From Thelonectria olida (taxonomy: Eukaryota; Ascomycota; Sordariomycetes; Hypocreales; Nectriaceae), in contig JAGPYM010000002.1 of NCBI GenBank assembly GCA_020736575.1, forward strand, positions 2,418,001-2,482,000: a DNA stretch of 64,000 nt. Reading direction: 5' to 3'. Positions 9,652 to 18,057 of this stretch are shown piece after piece. The notes under the pieces were generated by a model. It did no database searches. It was not told where the DNA came from and saw nothing but the letters and a program-made list of their open reading frames with translations. Numbering within the stretch: position 1 is the stretch's first letter; the number at the start of each line of letters is the position of its first letter. The position numbers and the translations under genes are program-made.

Positions 9652-11275
9652 CTTGCGTCCAAAGCTATGACTCCACAGGCGGTATTTGCTTCTCTCTTTT
9701 CTTTCAAGAAAAAAAACCACTGGGAGGAAACAGAGATATCAAATACGAGTGACTTCTTCGTTGCCAGAGATAAAGTGATCTCGGGCTTCGTGGTGGGTGC
9801 AGGCCAGATTACGGCCGTGTTTCATGCGAGGCGAGTACCGGCAGCTGCGCGATGCGTTGGAGGCTGGCGCAGGTGGAGGGAACGGGACGATGGTTGATTG
9901 CACTTTCCCGTCGGCACGCGAGTTGTTTTTGTCAATCAGCGACTCGGATTCGAGGCTGAATAAGGACGTACCTGAGGAATGCGCGGAAGTATTCGGCAGC
10001 GTTTCTAATGTCGGAAATTCTCCTAATCGTGCAGGATCTGAGACAAGCAAGATATTCGAGACTATGTTACATACCGTTACGCGCCAGTTGCCGTAAATAA
10101 TTCCACCTGCCTGCCGATTCAAGACAATGGAATCAAGCTTGTGCTCAAATGTCGCGTCGCGCCGGTGTCATGCACTGTGTCTAATCGCACGTACGGTGCA
10201 GCCAGGGGCGGTAATGCTAGCGGCGCTGGAACTTCCTACCCGGAACCCTCAAGCCTAGCCACTGGCTCCCCCAGGAAGATCAGCCCGACCCCCGCACTGT
10301 GCGAGGGAATGCTGCGACCACCGCGAGTAGAGAGCCTCTCACGTGACTTGCCAGCACACTCAAGTCCCCATGCCATTTCAGGCTGATACAACTGCGTCTC
10401 CCGAATCTTCTCCCAAACCCCAGAACCTCGTCCTCCCTCCCCGACGCTCGACTTTGGTCATCGCCAGACCCCTCCCTTCATTCGGCCTTTGACTTTTCGT
10501 ATCGTCTCCATTACGAGCGACTGTCGTAGATTTGGCCTGACGTCTTTTTCTCCCTTTTCCCCCTTTCTCGTCGGATTGGCTGTTTATTCTCTGCACCTTT
10601 CTTGTCGCCCCCTCCGCCCTAACGCGCGAAAGCTACCGCCATTGCGATCGCCATCAGCACCGCAACCCCATTCGGCACACCGGTCGTCGAATCGTGCGCC
10701 GTCCTTCGCTCGTCAATCCTCCCACGCTGTGGACAGTGACTTGCGACGCAACGAATCTTTCTCATTCACCAGACACCCGCTGATCGGAGGTTTTTGCGAC
10801 ACCCCAGGAACCCGTGGTCACAAGGTTTGAGCTGAGCACTTGCCTCTTCCTTTCTGCTTTTCAGACCTCCGTCCCAGCATCGATTCATCGCTTCACCTCC
10901 TCCTCCTCAACCACTCACAAACCATCACCTCCCGCCTTCTTCCTGCCCACCCATCGTCTGGGAAATCTTCCGGGCACTACACTTCCGACGCCCGTTGCAA
11001 GACTTCTGGAGCCCGCCCTGAGTCCGAGAAAAAGGATTGCCCTCTTGAGATCACCTTCTCTTCCCACTCAACCCGTCACTTCGTCATTCTCTGGGCAGCG
11101 CCCATCGCGACACCAGTCACTTCACGAATACTTCACCGACGCGATCCCATCGACCCAAAGTCACTACACCAGCACGTTTTCCTTCGAAAACCCCCTGAGT
11201 GTAAATAAGACGAAAATAAAGATCCATTCAACCGAATAAGACCATTCGAACGTGATCCATTTCTACCAAGCAAAT
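9652..11275. other. Divergent promoter region and long leader of the KH-domain gene
   Basis: Shared upstream region of the minus-strand CENP-K-like gene and the plus-strand KH gene. From about 10380 to 11275 it is strongly C/T-rich on the plus strand, typical of a long fungal 5' leader. A 40-codon ATG frame at 10370-10492 could be an upstream ORF. The minus-strand frame at 9739-10122 shows no protein features. Confidence 0.5.
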
Positions 11276-12755
11276 ATGTCCGCCTCGCCATCCCAACCCA
11301 CCCAATCGGTGAAGCGCCCTCTTGAAGAAGCGTCCTCGCCTTCCCGCGCTACTGACCAGCCCGATGCGAAGCGACCCGCGCTCGACAAAATCATCAAGCA
11401 CGATGACGATGTGGAGGTCCCTGAAGCTCCCGTCGAGCTCCCTATCGAACCCCTGGACCAGAATGGCGAAGAGAAGGCCAATGGCACCGACAAGTCCGAG
11501 CACGACGAGGGCGCAGTCACTGAGGAAGGTTCTGAGTCTAAAGCTGTCACTACCGCAGCCGCCGTTACGACAACCAGTGCAGTCACGTCTGCTTCGGCCC
11601 ACGACGAGACGTCCTGGATCCACATTCGGGCTGTCATCTCTAGCCCAGAGGCGGCGACCGTTATTGGAAAGGGAGGCGAGAACGTATCAAACATTCGAAA
11701 GCTGTCCAACGCCAAGTGCACCGTGAGCGACTACCAGAAGGGCGCCGTTGAACGCATCTTGACCGTTAGCGGTATTGTGGATGCTGTTGCCAAGGTAGGT
11801 GTTATTGGGCGTCAGACTAAGTATTTTGCATTAGCATACTGATTCTCCCTAGGCCTTTGGTTTGATCATCCGCACCCTTAACAATGAGCCACTCAACGAG
11901 TCCTCAACTGCGTCCTCTAAGACCTACCCCCTGCGCCTTCTTATTCCTCATATTCTGATCGGTTCCATCATCGGTAAGGGTGGAGCCCGCATTCGCGAGA
12001 TCCAGGAAGCTTCTGGAGCGCGCCTCAATGCCTCCGACTCCTGCCTTCCCATGTCGAGCGAACGTTCTTTGGTGGTTATGGGCGTTGCTGATGCCGTTCA
12101 CATTGCGACTTACTACGTTGGCAGCACTCTGCTCGAACAGTTGAACGATCGATTCGGTGGTCCGGCTGCCTCTGCTTACGCTACCCGAAGCGGTGCGCCA
12201 GCTGGTTCCATTCCTGGGGGGATGCAGGTTGTGCCTTACTGCCCTCAGCCCGCGTCTGGACACTACGGTCGAAGCGAAAACTACGGACGCCACAACGAAC
12301 GCCGCCCCCATCACATGCCTCCCGCGCCTTACCCTCAGCAGTATCCTCACGCGGCTCAGGGTAACCCAGTAATGCCGATGCAGTACGGTGCACAGGGAGG
12401 AGCAGCATACGGCAGTGCCCCTCACATGCAACCGCATATGGCTCCTCACGTTGGCGGCCCTCAACCTCACGGTGCCCCTTCAGCGCAGCCCATGGCTGGA
12501 CAGATGCCGGGCGGTCCCGTCACTCAGCAGATCTATATCCCCAACGACATGGTCGGTGCGATTATCGGCAAGGGTGGACAAAAGATCAACGAGATTCGTC
12601 AAATGAGCAACAGCGTCATTAAGATTAACGAGCCACAGGACAACAGCAACGAGCGCTTGGTGACCATCACTGGAACGGAGGAGGCGAACCGCATGGCGCT
12701 CTACATGCTATACTCTCGACTTGGTGAGGTGCAAAACAGAACCAACCACAACTAA
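11276..12755 (+). CDS. Triple KH-domain RNA-binding protein (Pbp2/Rnc1-type)
   Basis: Two exons: 11276-11794 and 11853-12755, giving 473 aa. Three KH domains carry an intact GKGG loop. KH1 is near residues 118-180 (TVIGKGGENVSNIRK) and is split by the intron. KH2 is near 190-265 (SIIGKGGARIREIQE). KH3 is near 395-465 (AIIGKGGQKINEIRQ). The N-terminus is acidic with a KRP patch; a Gln/Pro/His/Gly-rich linker of about 120 residues separates KH2 from KH3. Proteins with this layout bind single-stranded C/U-rich mRNA and act in mRNA stability or translation; the exact partner is unknown. The ATG at 11276 was preferred to the in-frame ATG at 11252 because MSASPSQP is the typical family start. Confidence 0.88.
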
Positions 12756-13416
12756 GCTTCTAACACGTGCGCCCTTTCATAGAATCGGAGAAACATCGCA
12801 TCTAATCGAAACGACGAAACAACGATACTCCGATTTGGTCTGCAGAACACACTAACCTCGGCGAGAATGGTGGTCACTACAGTATGAAAACAAAATGGGC
12901 GCGTGTTGGGGATTATTTATTTGTGTGGGTGAGGAGAGCGGGGACTGGATTGTTACTGCGCAAGTATTTCGAGCCTTGGCCAACAACGAGATGGACATCT
13001 GGCGGTTCATTGGCCACCGGGTGCCATGGTGCAAGTTGGGGCGTCAAGGGATAGGATCTTGGACGGTTGAAAGGGCATAGACCGGTGTATCAGGATGGGA
13101 AATTCGCATTTCATCTATTGGGCGAGCTGGCGAGTGTGAAATTGTTCGGACGGAAACGGAGAGTCTCATTGTAACGATTTGACAACTCCTGAGGTAATCG
13201 ATTTAGAAAGGCGCAATTGATCTTTTTCTACTTCACTTCTTCAAGGAGGCTGAGAATCAAGGATGGACATCTGGGCATCGATTGCTCGAATGAGCTAGAT
13301 TGTACTTTGCACATAAGTAATTGCATTCAAAACTGGCAAGTCGAAGGCTAACAAAGTCGAAGGATATTCCAGGATATCGCATAAGTTGTGTGCATCTCGA
13401 TTTCATGTCGCTGGGT
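12756..13416. other. 3' intergenic DNA between convergent genes
   Basis: The KH gene and the ABM-like gene converge here. I see 3'-UTR-like sequence and no gene. Confidence 0.5.
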
Positions 13417-14171
13417 TCAGATCTTCTTGAGGGGGACGTGGTACTAGAGAGGTCAGCGACGGGTTTATGGGAGGATGTGGTGACGATGAGCTCACCATCT
13501 CAAGCCCCTTATTACGGCTCAAGAGCAAGTGAACGTGCTTGTCAATGACTAGAGAAAATGTCAGTCTACCCCAAGTACTAACTCAGAGCCCAGTCGGACA
13601 ACAACTCACTGCTATCAGTGCCCTTGTGAGCCATGTGAGCGTCCTTGCTGTCCCACCCAAGTATGATCCTCGAGGCGTGGCCCTCAATGGCAGAGGGGTC
13701 AGGGTGGGCGGGCTGGTCAAACTCTGCGCGTCCCATGCCGTGGTAACCGGTCAGGCCGAAGGCATCGACGGGGTCGGCAAAGGGATACATGCGCTCCTCA
13801 TGGAACTTCTCGTCAGCGCCCCAGCAGGTGCACACCTCGGTGACGGGAGCCGTGAGGGCGGCGTCGGGGTTGTGGGTGAAGTCGACGGTGGGACTGAGCA
13901 TGGGCGGCTCGGCGACGATAGCACCGAGGCCGGCCTGGAGCTTGCCGAGGGCGGAGGAGGAGGCAAAGGCGGCGTTGGCGGCGACCGACTCCCACTGGAT
14001 GACAAACTGCCACTTGCTAGGGTCCTCGATGACCTGGCCGTAGTACAGCTGGGTGGTGCCGGGGATCTGCTCGAGGTCGTCGACCAGGTCGAAGAAGGGC
14101 TTGCCAGGGGTCGAGGGGCCGACCAGAACGTCGGGCTTGAGCTTGACGAGGACGAATTCGAGGGCGGCCAT
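13417..14171 (-). CDS. Conserved fungal protein of the dimeric alpha/beta-barrel (ABM-like) type
   Basis: Three exons: 14171-13610, 13548-13496 and 13443-13417, giving 213 aa. The last exon encodes only YHVPLKKI. Splicing is supported by the donors GTGAGT and GTGAGC and by two TCTCTAG acceptors, which keep frame and remove the stop that ends the single-exon reading. The N-terminal half (LEFVLVKLKPDVLVG, then QLYYGQVIEDPSKWQFVIQWESVAAN) looks like the beta-alpha-beta pattern of antibiotic-biosynthesis-monooxygenase-like barrels. The Trp-rich QWES motif is typical of such stress-responsive or uncharacterised fungal proteins. No catalytic residues can be named. An alternative start is an in-frame ATG at 14234, but MAALEFVLVKL is the better N-terminus. 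Confidence 0.65.
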
Positions 14172-16112
14172 GATGACGGCTTGGGAGTTCAAGGCGTTGA
14201 AGAGGAGAAGTTTGAAGCTTTGGTGGTGGGACAAGGTAGAAATGCAGTTACATGGTAAGATATATGTATATATATATATATATAGACCAAGCTAACGGAT
14301 GTTACAAACGAAGGCGGAATTTTTCCCTCGAATAAACTCTGATAATCCCTACCTCACATCTCGTAGCTGCGGCCAAGTCTCACTTCAGCCCCGTCGATAT
14401 GGCCAATCTGGCTGATTCGCCGAGTGACGGACGAAGAGAAGAGGGGAATGGTCATCTTGTCCCCGCTCCTTCGGAGGTGGGTCAGCCGGGGGTCCGGACA
14501 AGACGGAAGAAGGGGTCTCTTAGTACAGTCAGCTGCACTGAGAGTTGGCAGGATCAAGGCGCTTGAGGGATCAGTATGGTGAGAGAGGTTGTGTTGGGAG
14601 ACGTTGGATTATGGCGTATCACTTTGGTTTTGGTTTGGTGAAGTGGGGAGGCTGCTCGTCAAACAGAAAGTTGTTCGATAAGTCCACTATTATCTATAGC
14701 TTGCTCGGTCTTCTCTCGGAGCTCTTCTCGAACTTGATCAGGGAGCTTCACTGACAGCTCATACACATTGACGCAAAGCAGAGCTAGCGGAGGTCTCTCG
14801 GCTTTGCACGTCTGGACATCAGCAGAGTGAGGCCCAAGATGACAGTGTGTGCATGCGTCGATGATGGGTTGAGTAAGATGTTTGTTAAGGTAGAAACAAG
14901 CATCTTGACTATTCGAGTCCACAGGGATCATCACCAGGGATTGTCTCTTGGCGTTTGGGCTATCTATTACAGCGCTGTACGGATAGATTGAAGGCCGAAG
15001 CTGGCGATGGACCTATTCCGTCGTATCAATCAGCCTCCTACCAACAAAACACTATCATCAACGCCACAGTCCGAGGGAGACCCACCTCGTGATAGTGACA
15101 GATGCCATTGAGACATAATAGTTGGGTATGCACGATGTACTTGCCCCTATTGCCCTACTTCTCTAGACTATTACCATTTGTAACGTGCATCGGGAACTCA
15201 GTGTTTGTTACAACCGGTGACGCAGCGGTGTCATCTTGATTCAAGGAGAGTATAGGCCTAGAACATTCAGATATTAACACAGAGACCATATAAGTTAGGA
15301 TCCCATAGCTCGAGGTCAGACGGACAATGTACTTCCTACAAGAGAGCTGAAACGTATCTTGGATATCAAGCAATAGAATTGACCAATGGTGTTTCGCGTT
15401 ATAGTGCTCCTCCAGCGAAGACCTCACCGACATTTCCTAAGATTGCTTCCCTCTCCATGACGGGAAATGATACGACGCTCGATCTCATCAGCCAACAATC
15501 GCGGACGCCAAAGCACCTTCCCTCATTACCCGTAAAATTAATTAAGACCTGAAGCGCTAAGGAGACCGAGCTCCGCCCCCGCCAATCCTGTGCTAGAATC
15601 GCTCCTGACGCGCCTGGTGGCGGCGGCATGGTGGGCAGCCAAGGCAGGTCCGGCCCTGAGTCCACCTTCCACGAACCTCGGTGTAATTCCTCCCCGCCCG
15701 CGCCGACCGTCATTTCCATCATGGGCAAGAGCGAGCCTCCGCCAGGGGGAGGAAAGAAGGTCAAAGACCACCCATCAATTACGGTATCGCGACATCAAAC
15801 GTTTCTTTTTCCTTCGCCCTCCGTCGCAAGTCGCAACACGCCTCACGCTCCTTTAATCTTTGCTTCTTTTTAGCCTTCTTGTCCTTGCTTCTGCAAGTAG
15901 TTATTCGTGCGAATACACACTGCCCTCCTTCATTAGATCCCATCGTCATCATCGCCGTCGCTTCCGCCAAACTTCATTTTGGGCCCACAACTGTCATCTA
16001 GATCAACTCCTCGTTCGCGTTGCGCTTCACTACAGACCTTTTTTTTTTTTTTTTTTTCTTCTCCTTCAACACGCACATATTTGGCTGCGCTCATCAACCA
16101 ACTCACGCCGTC
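14172..16112. other. Intergenic DNA with AT microsatellite and Isc1 leader
   Basis: Contains the upstream region of the ABM-like gene with an AT repeat, about 1.2 kb with no supported gene, and a C/T-rich Isc1 leader from about 15780 with a poly-T run near 16040-16057. Small frames at 14659-14934 and 15155-15433 (minus) and an ATG frame at 15628-15873 (plus, in the Isc1 leader) show no recognisable domain. Confidence 0.45.
14260..14283. repeat. (TA)n microsatellite
   Basis: An alternating TA run of about 24 bases with one interruption near its left end, in the upstream region of the ABM-like gene. Confidence 0.8.
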
Positions 16113-17787
16113 ATGGCTATCGCTACCGGCATCGATCTCGACAACCACCCGTCTCCCACGACCAACACCGCCGTTCCTGACGACGATGACGCCCTACCAA
16201 CCGAGCTCAACCTTCTGACTCTCAATTGCTGGGGCCTCCTTCATATCTCTGCCCTTCGCGCCCCGAGACTCGACGAAATTGGTCGCCAGCTCGCCCTCCT
16301 AGCTCCTGCTCCCGATATCGTCGCTCTCCAGGAGTGCTGGACTCAGGACGATTACAAGGCTATCCGTCACCATACCCGCCAAGTCCTTCCCTATGGAAAA
16401 TTCTACCACAGCGGTGCGTTCGGCGGCGGCCTCGCCATTCTGAGTCGTTGGCCGATTGAGGAGAGCACCATGTTCAAATACCCTCTCAATGGCCGTCCCA
16501 CCGCATTCTGGCGAGGAGACTGGTATGTGGGTAAGGGCATCGCATGTGCCAAGATCCGTTTCGGCTCTCGGAGGAAAGATGTCATTGAGGTCTTCAACAC
16601 TCATGTAAGTGTTCAGAATCTCGCACGTCACACCGACAAAGTTCTAACTTTCCTTACAGACTCACGCCCCGTACGAGAAAGAGCCCAATGACTCTTATAT
16701 ATGTCATCGCACCGCCCAGGCATGGGAAATGTCAAAGCTCCTCCGAGGCGCTGCTGAGCGTGGCCACCTCGTTGTCGCCATGGGTGACTTTAACATGCTT
16801 CCTCTCTCCCTAGCCCACCGTCTCATTACGGCTCACGCTCCTGTTCGTGATGTTTGGCGTGTTCTTCACCCGGATAGCTCGCTCGGTCCCACCCACCATC
16901 CTGCCGAGAAGGCTCGCCGCAGGCCTATACCCACAGCTGACTTCAACCTTCTCGAGAATGGCGCAACCAGCGATTCCGTCTACAACACTTGGCGTTGGAC
17001 CAAGAACCAGCAGAACCTCGTGAAATCTGGCAAGCCTTACGAAGTCTCTCCTGATGCGATTGATCCGCGCGGGAAACGCCTCGATTATATTTTTGCTTCC
17101 ACTGGCGTCGACCCCGAAGCTCCTCCTACAACCCCCGGCTGGGTCATCAAGACCGCCATTGTCGCCCTCACTGAGCGCCATCCCGATCTCCACGTCTCCC
17201 TCTCCGATCACTTTGCTGTCCGCGCAACCCTCACCCGACACACGCCCACGCCGTTGACCCCTCCAGCCCATCCCCGAGCCGAAACCCCTTCCGCCGCCCT
17301 GAAATCCGGTGCCTTTTTGGCGACCGATAGTCCGGCCACCAGCATCCGTTCCATCCCAAGGGCGCTTCCTGCCGATCCAGACGTGCAGCTATATCACAGT
17401 CGCGAGGATGAGGCCCTCCCGATGTCCGTGTACGATGAAATTCTGGCCATGATCCACCAGTACCATGCCCGCGAAGTCCGCCAACGCTATTGGCGCGGCG
17501 TCCACTTCTTTGTGGCCTTGTTTATCACGATCGGTTGTCTGGTCGCGGTTTGGTTCAGCCCAGCCAACTTTGTCTCTTTTATTCTCATGCTCGTCAGCAG
17601 CTTAGGCCTTACTGCTGGCGTCATTGACGGACTTCTCTCTCTACTCTTCTTCTCTTGGGAGATTCGCGGCCTCAAGGAGTTTGAGTGGGAGATTCGTAAC
17701 ACAAAGGCCGTGGCCTCTGGTGACCTTGTAGCCTTGACTGAAAGCAATGCCCCCGGTAGCCCTCCCCGAAGTGCGAGAAGTCAATGA
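16113..17787 (+). CDS. ISC1: Inositol phosphosphingolipid phospholipase C (neutral sphingomyelinase family), Isc1
   Basis: Two exons: 16113-16604 and 16660-17787, giving 539 aa. The Mg2+-dependent enzyme removes the phospho-inositol head from complex sphingolipids to give ceramide, at ER and mitochondrial membranes. The endonuclease/exonuclease/phosphatase fold is clear: LLTLNCWGL (Asn), LQECW (Glu near residue 74), GGGLAILSRWPI, FNTHTHAPYE across the intron, GDFNM (Asp/Asn near 206), RLDYIFAS and the catalytic SDHFAV near 346. Two C-terminal hydrophobic segments, about residues 447-465 and 470-495, are the usual tandem membrane anchor. The region between about 355 and 425 is Pro/Ser/Thr-rich. 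The intron has a consensus TTCTAAC branch point. The gene converges on the PUK1-like kinase. Confidence 0.94.
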
Positions 17788-17990
17788 TTTGTACGTTTTT
17801 GTGTATTTTAACGAGTCATGAATGGGAATCATGATACCTGGGAACGTTTTGGATATGACAATGGTTATAGGTAACGATTGTATAGTGGAACTAATGTCTA
17901 TTGACAATGGGGATAGTAATAATAATGTTTGGAATATACTATTATTAACACTACCATTCCTTTAGTCGTCGTCTTGTCGTACAGTCACTC

Positions 17991-18027
17991 TCCAGCCGCC
18001 TCCAGCCACCTCCAGCCACCTCCAGCA
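17991..18027. repeat. 10-bp tandem repeat (TCCAGCCACC, about 3.7 copies)
   Basis: Consecutive units TCCAGCCGCC, TCCAGCCACC and TCCAGCCACC, followed by a partial TCCAGCA. The tract lies 31-67 bp beyond the stop codon of the minus-strand kinase, between two convergent genes, so it is probably in the kinase 3' UTR. Confidence 0.85.
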
Positions 18028-18057
18028 CAGGACTTGCCGGTGCCAATTCCTCCGCAT

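Noticed and set aside
9739..10122. Open frame of 127 codons on the minus strand in the KH/CENP-K intergenic region
   Set aside because: No domain, signal peptide or biased composition; it lies in a promoter/leader region.
11252..11275. Upstream in-frame ATG for the KH protein
   Set aside because: Adds eight residues (MIHFYQAN) unlike the family start; the ATG at 11276 leads directly into the expected N-terminus.
13539..14258. 239-codon plus-strand frame opposite the ABM-like gene
   Set aside because: Gly/Val-rich shadow of the real minus-strand gene, whose exons splice cleanly into a plausible protein.
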